Of a stretch of DNA of 64,000 nucleotides, positions 13,605 to 22,757 are shown in pieces (the stretch's first letter is position 1; each line of letters opens with the position of its first letter). Below the pieces are notes generated by a model that worked only from the letters and a program-made list of their open reading frames with translations, did no database searches and had not been told where the DNA came from. The stretch comes from Thiothrix fructosivorans (GTDB lineage Bacteria > Pseudomonadota > Gammaproteobacteria > Thiotrichales > Thiotrichaceae), in the NCBI RefSeq assembly GCF_017349355.1, contig NZ_JAFMPM010000005.1, forward strand, positions 186,001-250,000, in the 5' to 3' direction. The translations under genes and the position numbers were made by a program.

Positions 13605-14933
13605 CTAAAGACCATTTGGAACTTTAGTAACACCTTGGCTGATGTAACGTCCTGCTTGAGCATCCGGCATCATGGGTGACATTCTGGCAATGCCCGGAAG
13701 CAATCCACCAAGGGTTGCCCCTAGTACCATGTCAGCGGGTTCGCCACCGGATAGCGCAGCAGACTGAGCCATCCCTAATCCTGCGCCAGCACCCATAGCC
13801 TGTGCGGTCTTCCCAGCTTTGACCATATTACCAATGCCTTGCATAGCCTTCACTTGGCCTGTACCGGGGATAAATGCGGTAGCCACGTTACCACCAACCC
13901 GCCCCAGTTGCGCAGTACCTGAGTCACCGAACTTAGCCTGATAATCAGCTTCATCCGCTGCATTCCAATCCTTCACAGACTGGATAATCTCACCCTCCCA
14001 TTGGCGATTCCGATCCTTGATGTCCTTAACGAAGTCAGGCGTGGGGATGAAATCGAACATCCCACGAATACCTCCAGACTCATGCACCTTACCAGCGATC
14101 TCAGCTAATCCACCGGGTAAGTCTTTCAGCCCACGCACAACCCCAGCACCTAAAGCGGTGGCGGCATCCACTTTTGGCGCATCAGCAGGAGTCAAGGTAG
14201 GGCGCTTAGTAGTGGGGTTCATGTTGTAACCCACTGATTCAGATTGTGTAGTGGAAGGATTGCGCCGTTGTGCAGCGAATTCCGCCAGTGATGGCGGTGC
14301 ATCACCCTCTTGTGTTCCCGGTTGCTTACGGCTTGCCGCGAAGTCTGCCATTGAAGGGGTTTGGCTCGTATTGGCTGGCTGCCTACGCTTTGCTGCGAAT
14401 TCTGCCAGTGATGGCGGTGTATCTTGTGGGGGAATATCAGCCTGTGTACCAGCATATTGGTTGCTGGCGTACTGCACACCACTCGATGGGAACGCTGCAC
14501 TGAGTAGCTTGCTTGCCTTGCGCATGTGGTCGCCCATCTGGTTCTGCACTTTGTCACGGACAGTACCGGGAGCACCCCCGTTGCCTGCATCGGAGGCGTT
14601 GAACTTTCCGGGCGCACCTGCATTCACGATGGAATACGCATTCAGCAAATCCATACCGGGCTTCCAACCACTGGCGCGGAAATACTTGGCAACCGCACCA
14701 TTCGCACCCAATTGGCTGTTCACCGGGTCGTTCCAGTTCACACCGAATTGCTTGGCTTGTGGCTTCCCGAACTGGATCAACCCTTCGTGTTGCCCCCACT
14801 GGGTAGTCGGGCCTTTCTTTCGTGGGTCGAATGTTCCGGCTGTTTCGTAGGACACGATTGTTGCCAAGTCCAGTGGACGCATACCCAAAGACTGTGCTGT
14901 GTCCACAATGCCGCGTGCGATACCATTGTTCAT
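13605..14933 (-). CDS. Ejection/internal virion protein with lysozyme-like N-terminal domain
   Basis: 442 aa before a TAG. Residues about 1-150 resemble a soluble lytic transglycosylase or lysozyme-like fold (ATIVSYETAGTFDP with a possible catalytic Glu, HEGLIQFG, LLNAYSIVNAG). A middle region has repeats of the type PSLAEFAAKRRQP (four copies, about residues 173-235). The C-terminal half is Gly/Ala-rich and hydrophobic in places. Podoviral ejection proteins that degrade peptidoglycan and cross the envelope have this layout. It starts at ATG 14933, touching the stop of the 419-aa gene, and continues in frame past the TAG. Confidence 0.65.
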   Translation of the reverse strand: MNNGIARGIVDTAQSLGMRPLDLATIVSYETAGTFDPRKKGPTTQWGQHEGLIQFGKPQAKQFGVNWNDPVNSQLGANGAVAKYFRASGWKPGMDLLNAYSIVNAGAPGKFNASDAGNGGAPGTVRDKVQNQMGDHMRKASKLLSAAFPSSGVQYASNQYAGTQADIPPQDTPPSLAEFAAKRRQPANTSQTPSMADFAASRKQPGTQEGDAPPSLAEFAAQRRNPSTTQSESVGYNMNPTTKRPTLTPADAPKVDAATALGAGVVRGLKDLPGGLAEIAGKVHESGGIRGMFDFIPTPDFVKDIKDRNRQWEGEIIQSVKDWNAADEADYQAKFGDSGTAQLGRVGGNVATAFIPGTGQVKAMQGIGNMVKAGKTAQAMGAGAGLGMAQSAALSGGEPADMVLGATLGGLLPGIARMSPMMPDAQAGRYISQGVTKVPNGL

Positions 14934-16193
14934 TTAGTTCCCCTTGCCCCATTGGGCGTACATCGCGTTGACTTGCTGCTGAACTTCTGGTGTGTAACCG
15001 TACTGCTGCACGTAGTCACCCACGGTGATGTTAAGTTCAGCTAGGTCTTGCATCGCTTTCACGCTACTAGCGAAGGCTTCTGGCGTGTCGGTTAGTTGTG
15101 GAAGCTGTTGCAGCCGCTGCTCTACGTCTTTATTAGACGCAGCCCCCGGTGGGAGTGGGATGTCCTGTGCCAATTGCAGGATTGTTTTTTGTGCCTGTTC
15201 CAGCCCTGAAAGCCCTTCAACCTTGATGCCAAGGTCAGCAGCAATACTACCCACTTGTTGGTACACTGGAGCAAGCCCACCAACTTTCAACCCTTCCTGC
15301 GCCATCCCATCAAGCTGGTTCAGCTTCGCAAGTTGTTTCGCAGCAGTAGCGCCGCCCGTGACAATCGCTTGACGTTGGGTTTCGTTGTACTTGGCTTGCT
15401 CCATAGACATCGCCGAATCTGTTGCAGAGCGTGACGCAATGGCATTTCCCAGACCTGCTTCAGCGCCTGCTTTAACACCTGCCTTGCTGACGTAATCCAT
15501 GTTGCCAGTCTGCGGGTTATAGACCTGCATGTAGTCGCTAGAATCCTTAACACCTTGCTGGTAGGAAAAGTCGCCGCGCCCCAGATCAGATTGCGTTTGC
15601 ATTTTGCCAACATCGTACTGGTTCTGCTGTCCCATCCGACCAAGGTCGTACTGAAATCCAATGCCTTGTTCAGCGCCATACTTCGCAATAGCAGGATCAA
15701 CGCCAGCCCACGCTTTGGCTGATTCTGTTGCGTTGAGTGCATCCGTGTACCCAGCCGCGTTCACCACGCCATTCGCCCCGTACAACATACCTTCACCCAG
15801 CTTCGGTGCAGGCATAGACAGCTTGCCCGTGGTGGGGTCACGTACCATACTCCCCGGTGTGATCTGTTGCGGGGTGTTGTTGAACTTGTTCATGTCGATC
15901 AAGTTGCTTGCGCCTTCACCGCCCATTGTGGCGTACTGTGCCAGTAGTGCAGGGTCTACAGAGCCACGGCTGAACCCACCGATTACCGCTTGCTGCAAGG
16001 CTTGCTGTTGGGCTTTCAGCTTTGCCATCTCATCAGCCTTGGCTTTGTTCTGTGCGGTCGCAACCATTGCTTGCATCCCAGAACCCAACGGATCACTGCC
16101 CTGTCCGGTCATCCCGTAGGTGAGCAGCCCCATCGCTAACGGGTTCGTGCCAATGGTAGAGACTTTCTTGTTCAGTAGGTCTAACAATCCCAT
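14934..16193 (-). CDS. Putative ejection (internal virion) protein (419 aa)
   Basis: Ala/Gln/Gly-rich, largely helical protein. It has a hydrophobic N-terminal part (NPLAMGLLTYGM), a Lys/Gln coiled-coil stretch (KADEMAKLKAQQQALQQAVI) and a C-terminal conserved-looking tail (YVQQYGYTPEVQQQVNAMYA). No enzyme motif. Composition and position between the tail genes and the lysozyme-like ejection protein match podoviral ejection proteins; the assignment rests on context. Confidence 0.55.
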   Translation of the reverse strand: MGLLDLLNKKVSTIGTNPLAMGLLTYGMTGQGSDPLGSGMQAMVATAQNKAKADEMAKLKAQQQALQQAVIGGFSRGSVDPALLAQYATMGGEGASNLIDMNKFNNTPQQITPGSMVRDPTTGKLSMPAPKLGEGMLYGANGVVNAAGYTDALNATESAKAWAGVDPAIAKYGAEQGIGFQYDLGRMGQQNQYDVGKMQTQSDLGRGDFSYQQGVKDSSDYMQVYNPQTGNMDYVSKAGVKAGAEAGLGNAIASRSATDSAMSMEQAKYNETQRQAIVTGGATAAKQLAKLNQLDGMAQEGLKVGGLAPVYQQVGSIAADLGIKVEGLSGLEQAQKTILQLAQDIPLPPGAASNKDVEQRLQQLPQLTDTPEAFASSVKAMQDLAELNITVGDYVQQYGYTPEVQQQVNAMYAQWGKGN

Positions 16194-16205
16194 AATAAAT
16201 TCTCC

Positions 16206-16940
16206 TTACACGAACAGAGCACCAAGGCTCAAAGCAGTCTGCAATGGGCTGCGGTAATTAGGGTTAGCGCCTGTCTGTGACTGCCCAGCAGTCCCCATCC
16301 CTGCTGCCAATGCTTGTTGTAGTAGTCCGATACGGTCAAGCGGAGCGTTGTTCTGTTTGGTGGTTAAGTCTTGCATTGCTGTTCCCATACCCAACAAGCC
16401 CTGCGCACCTTGCAACTGGGTAGTGTCGAGACTTGGGAGCATTCCAGCCGCTTGCATCTGCGCTGCTCGCTCTTGTTGGAAGTTGCCAGAGCGCATCTGG
16501 TTCTCAGTGGAACCCAGTGCCTCTGCTAAGTTGCGCTCGTTACGGTCAACTGCTCCGCGCCATGCAGAGCCGCCGAAAGCATTAGCTCGTGCGAAGTTCG
16601 CGTCTGTCTGAGGAGCTGTGGCTGTTTGATATGCGTCGGTAATACCGCCAAGTGCCCTACTCACCGTCTGGTCGAAGTACGGGTTGGCATTCAGGAAGTC
16701 GCCTGCCACGGTCTTCGTCAACAGTCCACGGGACTGGTTAACGTCCGATGCAAGGTTCTGTTGCCCTGACATGGCACTATCCAGCGCGTAGTTCTGTTGG
16801 GTGTTAATACCTGCTGTCGGGGTGTAGCCGCTGTCATACAGATTCCCGACTTCCCCGAAGTATTTATCCATCATCGCCTGCACTTCAGGCGGTAAATCCA
16901 CTTTAGTTGATGTGGTCTGTGTTTTTGATCCACCGCTCAT
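16206..16940 (-). CDS. Putative virion/ejection protein (244 aa)
   Basis: Gln/Ala/Gly-rich, low in charged residues, with a Ser/Thr-rich N-terminus (SGGSKTQTTSTKVDLPPEVQ) and FARANAFGGSAWRGAVDRNE in the middle. Similar proteins in podoviruses lie just before larger ejection proteins. It overlaps the GNAT-like gene by four bases. Function inferred from position only. Confidence 0.5.
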   Translation of the reverse strand: MSGGSKTQTTSTKVDLPPEVQAMMDKYFGEVGNLYDSGYTPTAGINTQQNYALDSAMSGQQNLASDVNQSRGLLTKTVAGDFLNANPYFDQTVSRALGGITDAYQTATAPQTDANFARANAFGGSAWRGAVDRNERNLAEALGSTENQMRSGNFQQERAAQMQAAGMLPSLDTTQLQGAQGLLGMGTAMQDLTTKQNNAPLDRIGLLQQALAAGMGTAGQSQTGANPNYRSPLQTALSLGALFV

Positions 16941-17353
16941 GGCATTGGCTCCTTATTGATTGGGGTGAATTCCATCATTTGATAGACGGGGCGGAACGCC
17001 ATTCGCTGGTATAGCCGCCCGGTAGCATCGTCAGCGGCTGCGGTGATGGCTGTACAGCCGATGGCTTGGGCGAACTGCCACAGTTCCAGCACAACATCAT
17101 CATTGATGCCAGAACCTGCAACAGCGTAGACATGCAGTACCCGTTTGTTCGGGTGGTCAATAGGGTGTATAGCTGCCCACAAAGCCCCTGATTGCACCAG
17201 AATCATCTCGCCACGCATCAGTAGCAGCTTCAATTGCGACCCTGTGCATTCGCTAGCCGCACGGTGCATAGCATCTTCCAGACGCATAGCCCCCTCAGCC
17301 CATGCTTTATCTACCATCGCAGGGGGAATACGTTGCAGGCGTGTATCAGTCAT
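16937..17353 (-). CDS. GNAT-fold-like phage protein (138 aa)
   Basis: The C-terminal half (AQAIGCTAITAAADDATGRL, then LYQRMAFRPVYQMMEF) looks like the end of a GNAT acetyltransferase, where an aromatic-Arg-Met-Ala-Phe-Arg strand closes the fold. The acetyl-CoA loop is poorly conserved, so activity is doubtful. Proteins of this kind recur in tail regions of podoviruses with unknown role. It is coupled to both neighbours by four-base overlaps. Confidence 0.5.
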   Translation of the reverse strand: MTDTRLQRIPPAMVDKAWAEGAMRLEDAMHRAASECTGSQLKLLLMRGEMILVQSGALWAAIHPIDHPNKRVLHVYAVAGSGINDDVVLELWQFAQAIGCTAITAAADDATGRLYQRMAFRPVYQMMEFTPINKEPMP

Positions 17354-18003
17354 GGTGCAGTTACTCCTACATAGAAACGGATTTCTGCCCCTGATGCTGT
17401 TGCAACGCGGCGAATGTCGATTGTGGTACTGGTGACGGCATGAACGTACAACTGGTTGTACAGCGCATTGGCAGACAGCAGTACCATTGTAATGTTGATC
17501 TCAGCAGGCGACGGGCTATAGCCCAGATTGTGTGTCACCACCAGCGAGGTGTCCGTGTATGGCATGGTCAGCATCGTGGACTTGAACGCGAGAGCGGAGC
17601 GTCTGGTGATCGCCCGTACCGTCAACACAGAGGATTCGCCCATAGTGCAGATCGCTACATCCCCCGCATCTAGGTAAGTGCTAACCCCACCGGGGCATAC
17701 TATTGCGCCACTGTGGGTGAGGGTTTGCCGATTGGCGGTAGTCAGGATAACTAACCGCCCAACGTACCCGCCAATAGCCCCTGTGATAGCTGTACTGCCC
17801 CCAGTGATGTGGTGCAGCAACCCATCGGACGGGATGACTAACGAAGCCCCCGCTGCGATGTCAGCCCCTTGAGTGACACCCTGCTTCAACAGCGCAGCAT
17901 AAGCACGCAGATAATCGTCTGCGGTGGTGCGGTCTTCTGATCCGCCGGGGCTGTTGCTTCCTGCGGTGATGGATACTGAGGATAAGCTGGAAGGTACAGG
18001 CAT
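17350..18003 (-). CDS. Putative tail/fibre-associated protein (217 aa)
   Basis: Ser/Thr/Gly-rich, beta-strand-rich sequence with ITGAIGGYVGRLVILTTANR and TLTHSGAIVCPGG in the middle. The C-terminal part (VVTHNLGYSPSPAEINITMV, IDIRRVATASGAEIRFYVGV) resembles beta-sandwich tail-fibre or appendage domains. It starts in a TAATG junction with the 55-aa gene. Assigned by composition and position. Confidence 0.5.
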   Translation of the reverse strand: MPVPSSLSSVSITAGSNSPGGSEDRTTADDYLRAYAALLKQGVTQGADIAAGASLVIPSDGLLHHITGGSTAITGAIGGYVGRLVILTTANRQTLTHSGAIVCPGGVSTYLDAGDVAICTMGESSVLTVRAITRRSALAFKSTMLTMPYTDTSLVVTHNLGYSPSPAEINITMVLLSANALYNQLYVHAVTSTTIDIRRVATASGAEIRFYVGVTAP

Positions 18004-18170
18004 TATGGTGTCTCCAATGTGCGGATGCGTTGTTCGAGTTGGTTGACCTTGGCAATCAGTACCCGTAGGAGGTCATACAGCCTGCGGTTCAGTTGCTGGT
18101 CATAATTTTGGCTTCCTACCATCGGGAGCAGCGGGTCAGTAGGTAGAGGGATTTGCTTAACGTCTGCCAT
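18003..18170 (-). CDS. Small coiled-coil protein in the tail cluster (55 aa)
   Basis: A short ORF (MADVKQIPLPTDPLLPMVGS..., ending in a leucine-heptad helix LRVLIAKVNQLEQRIRTLE). ATG at 18170 overlaps the end of the 475-aa tail gene, and its TAA overlaps the next ATG, so it is embedded in a coupled array. The proline-rich start and trimeric-looking coiled coil suggest a small tail or connector subunit. Confidence 0.6.
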   Translation of the reverse strand: MADVKQIPLPTDPLLPMVGSQNYDQQLNRRLYDLLRVLIAKVNQLEQRIRTLETP

Positions 18171-19584
18171 TCGGAGCGACCTCCACTGTCAGGTCTGTAA
18201 GCTCAAAATCACCTGTAGTATTGAGCGTAATCCGATGATAACGAGCGGATTGCAGGAAGTCGCACTTGTGGTCATACAGGGTAGCCGTGCGCCCCTCTGT
18301 CCAGTCAATACCACTCCCTGATTTGTGTGCATGGGTCATGGTCGCAGTAGCCGGGGCTTTGTTGAAGCGAGGGCGAACCATCTTCAGTGTGCTGTAGCGG
18401 TCATCTTCACCCATGCTCCATGCAGTCAGCGAGGACGCTTGGCAGATGCCAGTCATGGAATACAGCTTTGTGTCTGTACCAACGACCACAATGTACTCAC
18501 TCGCACCCCGCAGACCGGGGGAGTCGTAAGCTGTTCCGGGATCGCTGTCGAATGTGCCGGTGTCTGCGCTGTAGGGTGTGCCGACTGAGACATACGCCAT
18601 CGTATCGGTTACAGTTTGAAGAACACGACCCCATTGCCCGGTGGTTAGGTTGAAAACGATGGCACTATCCAACGCGCCATTACTGCGGCGAGACGGGTAG
18701 AAGAACCAGACATGGCTGTTCTTGCGGTCGTAGCGTCCTTGGGTCTTGTAGAGGTTTGCTGCGTCTGCATCAGCGAAGAACCATTGCTTGATGCTGCTGC
18801 CAATACTCTGCGGGCGAGTACCATCAAACATCCAGATGTCATCACTGCCGATCAGCACATGCACCCCGGCTGCATCAACCACAGCATCTTGCCCGACGCA
18901 CCCTGCTGTACTGGATACCTGCGACCACGACCAGATGATCTCACCGCCTACGTACTGCCCGTAGTACACACCACGACGCTTGTAAGCGATGATGCCGTCA
19001 CCAATACGTTTGGCAGCGGTAACACCGCCCGGAGTATCAAGGAAGCGTCCGTTGGCGGACTGTGTGGTGATAGAAGGTGTCCAGTCTGTGTGGTCGCCTA
19101 ACGCAGAACTCCACCACTGATCGGGAAGGGAATCTGTGCCATCATTGCAGTTGAACGCCATCACGAACAGACCAACCGATTCAATAATCTTCGCAGCCGG
19201 GGCTGAGGCGATACTGGTGAAATTGTCTCCCGTTGACTGCACAATCCTGTTAACCCCGTTGCTCGCCAGAACTGCATTACCGAAACTGGTGAACATGAAA
19301 CGCGCCCCTACGTCCGTAGTGAAGCCAGTACCTATCAAGTCAAACCCTTCAGAGGTCAGTTCCAGCAGGTAGGAGTACCCGCCTACGAACGTGCGTGCGC
19401 TGCCATCCAACAGGGCTACCGTCGCACAGCCTTTGCTGGTGTAGTCAATCGGGGGCTGCCCCATGTCAACAGCAGATGGGCTGCCTACCACGCCACGAAG
19501 AGTAGGCAGGATGTTTGTCGCTGCGGTGATAGCCCCCGGTGTGGCGGCATCAAGGTCTGGGGCGAATCCAAGTAGTTTTGGCAT
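18157..19584 (-). CDS. Tail protein, beta-propeller-like (475 aa)
   Basis: The N-terminus (KLLGFAPDLDAATPGAITAA) and repeated beta blades with Trp/Asp (DDIWMFDGTRPQSIGSS, KNSHVWFFYPSRRSNGAL, FNLTTGQWGRVLQT) resemble tail nozzle or stabilisation proteins of podoviruses and related tail proteins. No enzymatic motif. It follows the fibre gene and precedes the 55-aa gene. Structural role inferred. Confidence 0.6.
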   Translation of the reverse strand: MPKLLGFAPDLDAATPGAITAATNILPTLRGVVGSPSAVDMGQPPIDYTSKGCATVALLDGSARTFVGGYSYLLELTSEGFDLIGTGFTTDVGARFMFTSFGNAVLASNGVNRIVQSTGDNFTSIASAPAAKIIESVGLFVMAFNCNDGTDSLPDQWWSSALGDHTDWTPSITTQSANGRFLDTPGGVTAAKRIGDGIIAYKRRGVYYGQYVGGEIIWSWSQVSSTAGCVGQDAVVDAAGVHVLIGSDDIWMFDGTRPQSIGSSIKQWFFADADAANLYKTQGRYDRKNSHVWFFYPSRRSNGALDSAIVFNLTTGQWGRVLQTVTDTMAYVSVGTPYSADTGTFDSDPGTAYDSPGLRGASEYIVVVGTDTKLYSMTGICQASSLTAWSMGEDDRYSTLKMVRPRFNKAPATATMTHAHKSGSGIDWTEGRTATLYDHKCDFLQSARYHRITLNTTGDFELTDLTVEVAPNGRR

Positions 19585-19590
19585 GATCTA

Positions 19591-20577
19591 TTACCGCATT
19601 CTGTAGCCGCTGAAGTAGCAGCTTTCGTTACCGTGGACACCACCTGCTGTGACCACCACTTTCACTTGGTCGCCAGCGTTGAACTGTGCCTGTAGCATCA
19701 TCGCCACTGGGACATACTCGGTACTGTTAGTTGAATTCGCGTAGCAACGCGAAGATGTGGCTGACCCGTTCAGGTAGAACCGAACCTCAGTAGCTGTGTT
19801 GTTGTTGTGCTTGATGCCGCTGAAGTCGAACCTGTATAACCCTGCGACTGGCACGGTGTAGATGCCCGTCGTGACATTAAGCTGCCCATCGTTCATATAC
19901 GTACTGTTGTAATTGGCAACAGTGCCTGTCACTGGGTTGACAGCATCCCCTGTTCTTAGAACTGAGAAGGCGTATAAGGTGGGCATTGACCCAGTTGCAC
20001 CAGTTGCACCAGTTGCTCCTGTAGCTCCTGTAGCTCCTGTAGCTCCTGTAGCACCCTTCAGATCAGTGTACGTTCCCCAGCTCCCATCCGGGTTTTGAAA
20101 ACGTAACTGTGTGGTATTCCACCCGTGGGCAGGCATATCGCCCTTAGCACCAGTCGCTCCTGTAGCTCCTGTAGCTCCTGTAGCACCAGTTGCCCCAACC
20201 CCACCAGTTGCGCCAGTTGCGCCAGTTGCGCCAGTTGCCCCAACCCCACCAGTAGCCCCAGTTGCGCCAGTAGCGCCGGTTGCTCCGGTAGCCCCAGTTG
20301 CGCCGGTTGCACCTTTCAGATCAGTGTATTCGCCCCAAGTACCATCTGGATTTTGAAAGCGTAGCTGTGTGGAATCCCAGTCATGTTCAGGTTTATCGCC
20401 TTTCGCGCCGGTAGCACCAGTAGCTCCGGTTGCACCTTGCTCACCTTTCTCCCCTTTGTGCGGGTTCTCACCCCACACCGTATCGCTGGCATCAGCCGGG
20501 GCTGTGCTGCCAGACTCCCATAAGGTATCCCCGGTGTCCGCAGGGGCGGATGCGCCGGAAGACCACAAACCACTCAT
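19591..20577 (-). CDS. Collagen-like fibre with C1q-like C-terminal domain
   Basis: 328 aa. Short duplicated N-terminal motifs ([16 protein letters not shown] / [16 protein letters not shown]) precede three Gly-X-Y stretches made of GAT triplets. Between them lie two copies of a 35-residue segment ([20 protein letters not shown] and its repeat). The last 130 residues ([11 protein letters not shown]-like start, [27 protein letters not shown] end) match the jelly-roll signature of C1q/TNF-like heads. It is probably a trimeric fibre for host attachment. It overlaps the adaptor gene by four bases. Confidence 0.75.
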   Translation of the reverse strand: MSGLWSSGASAPADTGDTLWESGSTAPADASDTVWGENPHKGEKGEQGATGATGATGAKGDKPEHDWDSTQLRFQNPDGTWGEYTDLKGATGATGATGATGATGATGATGGVGATGATGATGATGGVGATGATGATGATGATGAKGDMPAHGWNTTQLRFQNPDGSWGTYTDLKGATGATGATGATGATGATGATGSMPTLYAFSVLRTGDAVNPVTGTVANYNSTYMNDGQLNVTTGIYTVPVAGLYRFDFSGIKHNNNTATEVRFYLNGSATSSRCYANSTNSTEYVPVAMMLQAQFNAGDQVKVVVTAGGVHGNESCYFSGYRMR

Positions 20578-21218
20578 ACCAATACTCCTGTGTCGGGGAA
20601 CATACCGATGTACAGCGGGTCTGGACTGTCTACCAGATCGCCTTCACGCTTGGAGTTAATCAGGGAATTCAATGCTTTTGTGTACAAGCTCACCCATGTC
20701 TGGATACGGGCATCATCTTGAAGATAGCCTTCAGCCGCGATCAGTGAACCGAACAGGTACAGCCCCGGAGACAGTTGCAGCAACCAGTTGTCTGCATCAT
20801 CATCAGGCTCACCACCAGCAAGCGATGGGCTGATAACCGGGACGTACTGCACATCCAACGCATACGTGGCGTCCGGGGTAGGGTAGAGGCGCAGTGAGCC
20901 ATAGCCTTCCAGCGCCACGAATTTTGGGCAACCAGAAGTGCCGTTATTCGGGCGAATTGAACCGGATTGTACAATTCGTAATGGTGTACCTTGGTAAGAC
21001 ACACTCACCAGCTTGTACATACCCGTTACAGCAATGGTTTGGGAGCCTACTGCACAAGTAGCGTCACCCCACTGATATAGGGATGGGCTGTTGCACAGTG
21101 TCGCCTGAATGTCCGCTTCTGCCAGCGCGATAAACGTAGGGATAGTAGAGGTAAGGTCATCCCGGTGGAGCCAATCAGCAATTGCCGCTTTGAGTTGTGC
21201 GCTGGTAGATAGTGCCAT
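20574..21218 (-). CDS. Head-tail adaptor protein (SU10/P22 gp4-like)
   Basis: 214 aa, beginning with a helical segment ([30 protein letters not shown]) characteristic of podoviral adaptor proteins. A beta-rich middle ([18 protein letters not shown]) and a C-terminal helix bundle ([19 protein letters not shown]) follow. This family forms the ring under the portal. It starts in a TGATG overlap with the 93-aa gene. Confidence 0.7.
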   Translation of the reverse strand: MALSTSAQLKAAIADWLHRDDLTSTIPTFIALAEADIQATLCNSPSLYQWGDATCAVGSQTIAVTGMYKLVSVSYQGTPLRIVQSGSIRPNNGTSGCPKFVALEGYGSLRLYPTPDATYALDVQYVPVISPSLAGGEPDDDADNWLLQLSPGLYLFGSLIAAEGYLQDDARIQTWVSLYTKALNSLINSKREGDLVDSPDPLYIGMFPDTGVLV

Positions 21219-21499
21219 CAGATTTGCCCCGGTTTGGTACGGAAGTAGCGGTTATCTGGGTCATTCAGGAACTGGCGCATTGCTGCTTGGTCAGTCAGCA
21301 GGTCAATACCTTGCTCTACTTTGAACTTCTCAATAACCACCAGTGGAATGCGGGCTACATGGTGCATCCCATCGCCCTTCCAGCCACGGTTGTCGTGGTC
21401 GAATGCCGCTTTGTTTGCGTCAAGGATCGGCTGTACATCCTGTACCGCACGGATGCCCCACTTCTCTGACCCCTCGTCATACAGGAATTGCCGTTGCAT
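21218..21499 (-). CDS. Small phage structural-region protein (93 aa)
   Basis: A soluble protein (MQRQFLYDEGSEKWGIRAVQ, then GWKGDGMHHVARIPLVVIEK, and DNRYFRTKPGQI at the end). This pattern occurs in phage proteins next to capsid genes, though the function is not known to me. ATG at 21499 after CGAGGATTAATT. Confidence 0.55.
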   Translation of the reverse strand: MQRQFLYDEGSEKWGIRAVQDVQPILDANKAAFDHDNRGWKGDGMHHVARIPLVVIEKFKVEQGIDLLTDQAAMRQFLNDPDNRYFRTKPGQI

Positions 21500-21501
21500 A
21501 A

Positions 21502-21717
21502 TTAATCCTCGATATGGACTTTGACAGCTCCCGCGTCCTGCAAGCGTTTCGCCATTGCGATGGGCAGGGATACCGGAACAGGTGGATTACTGGGGAAGAT
21601 CATGTTGCCATCTTCACCGCCAATGCCGCGCAGGACGATCACATCAATGCGTTTCGCCTTAGCAGGTTTCGGTGGGTTGGTTTCATCGGCAGGGTTGGTT
21701 TCAGTCATGTCGGTCAT
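21502..21717 (-). CDS. Small phage protein with Pro/Lys-rich N-terminus (71 aa)
   Basis: A short polar N-terminus (ETNPADETNPPKPAKAKR) leads to a compact basic/acidic domain (IDVIVLRGIGGEDGNMIFPS, IAMAKRLQDAGAVKVHIED). It lies between capsid and adaptor, where podoviruses often encode small head accessory proteins. No family recognised. The intergenic region before it carries two hairpins (21733-21778). Confidence 0.5.
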   Translation of the reverse strand: MTDMTETNPADETNPPKPAKAKRIDVIVLRGIGGEDGNMIFPSNPPVPVSLPIAMAKRLQDAGAVKVHIED

Positions 21718-21732
21718 CTTGGTATCTCAGTT

Positions 21733-21751
21733 GCCCCTCGCTGGGAGGGGC
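21733..21751 (-). promoter_or_regulatory. Hairpin downstream of the capsid gene
   Basis: GCCCCTC and GAGGGGC form a seven-base stem between the capsid gene and the next cistron, right after palindrome copy 4. No T-run follows on the minus strand, so it may protect the 3' end of capsid mRNA or cause partial termination. Confidence 0.45.
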
Positions 21752-21759
21752 GTGGTGAA

Positions 21760-21778
21760 CCCTTTACTGAATAAAGGG
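21760..21778. repeat. Dispersed palindrome, copy 4 (CCCTTTACTGAATAAAGGG)
   Basis: One mismatch from perfect symmetry, with arms extended to nine bases. It lies ten bases after the capsid stop codon on the minus strand. Confidence 0.6.
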
Positions 21779-21788
21779 CATGGAGGGT

Positions 21789-22745
21789 TTACCCATTTGT
21801 ATCGGCAATCAGCCCATGCGCCTTTTCGTTGGAGACTTGCAGTGTGGCTTCCCAGATCAACTGCTTCTTGAAGCTGTCACCTGTTTTACCCAGGTCTTCG
21901 GCAAACAGTGGGCGCAGCTCAGCGAGGCCAACGTATTCCGGGTCAATCAACAGCACGTTGTCCCCCACGATGTTGCGGGACATTGTTACTGCCAGAGTCC
22001 CGAAGTCGTGCTTGTACACGTCAACAGACTCATCCAACTTGCCCTTGTCCACGGTGGTGAAGCGCGTTCCAGCGCCAGCGAACCCAGAGACAGCAATCTT
22101 GTTGGTAGAGGACACGAACATCAGGGATGGGTCGCCGCCGTTGTCATAGCAGGACTGAGCAACAGTCTTAACGAGGGCTTCTGTCAGGTCACGGTCTGTA
22201 CCCGCAGTCATCAGGCCAGCACCATTACCAGCCGCCACAGCACCGCCTGCACCGACTGACACGTTGCTGGTCAGGTAGGTGTAGATGCTGCCGAAGCGCC
22301 GTGCAGTGGAATCATCACCACCCACTTTCGCGATACCCACCGCTGCACCACCAATGCAGGATTCCTCAAGGTCACGCTTGATCTCAGCCATTTTCTTGGC
22401 TACTTGGCGTGCCAGTTCCTTCTTGCCGCTGACAGTCTGCACACCGTTTTCCTGTGTACCAGTGACAACCGCGTGTTTGGTCAGGATTTGGGTGTAGTTG
22501 CCCATACGGGTCAAGCCACTGCCCGCTACGGGAGAGGCATCTGCACCCTCGATAGCGGCGTTGTCTGCGACGGCTGCTGCCAGCGCATCAACCGTCCATT
22601 CGTGATTTACCGCCTTCGCCTTGATGTCCTTGCGGATAGCATTCAGGAAAAGGGTTTCGGTGGGTGAAACGTCAAAGATCAGGTCAGAGAGGTCTTCGCG
22701 ATTCACGGTGTCGTATGTGCTCAATGCACCAACTGCTTGTGCCAT
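21789..22745 (-). CDS. Major capsid protein (SU10-like HK97 fold)
   Basis: 318 aa. The N-terminus (STYDTVNREDLSDLIFDVSP, TETLFLNAIRKDIKA) and WTVDALA, then the MAEIKRDLEESCIGG segment, match the SU10-type major capsid family (DUF5309 type). A good ribosome site (AAGGAACC) precedes ATG 22745. It sits directly after the scaffold gene. Hairpins follow the stop, consistent with extra stability of an abundant message. Confidence 0.8.
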   Translation of the reverse strand: MAQAVGALSTYDTVNREDLSDLIFDVSPTETLFLNAIRKDIKAKAVNHEWTVDALAAAVADNAAIEGADASPVAGSGLTRMGNYTQILTKHAVVTGTQENGVQTVSGKKELARQVAKKMAEIKRDLEESCIGGAAVGIAKVGGDDSTARRFGSIYTYLTSNVSVGAGGAVAAGNGAGLMTAGTDRDLTEALVKTVAQSCYDNGGDPSLMFVSSTNKIAVSGFAGAGTRFTTVDKGKLDESVDVYKHDFGTLAVTMSRNIVGDNVLLIDPEYVGLAELRPLFAEDLGKTGDSFKKQLIWEATLQVSNEKAHGLIADTNG

Positions 22746-22757
22746 TGTCTTGGTTCC

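Noticed and set aside
19990-20450. Short tandem repeats resembling a CRISPR or satellite
   Set aside because: They are collagen-type GAT codons inside the fibre gene, without spacers.
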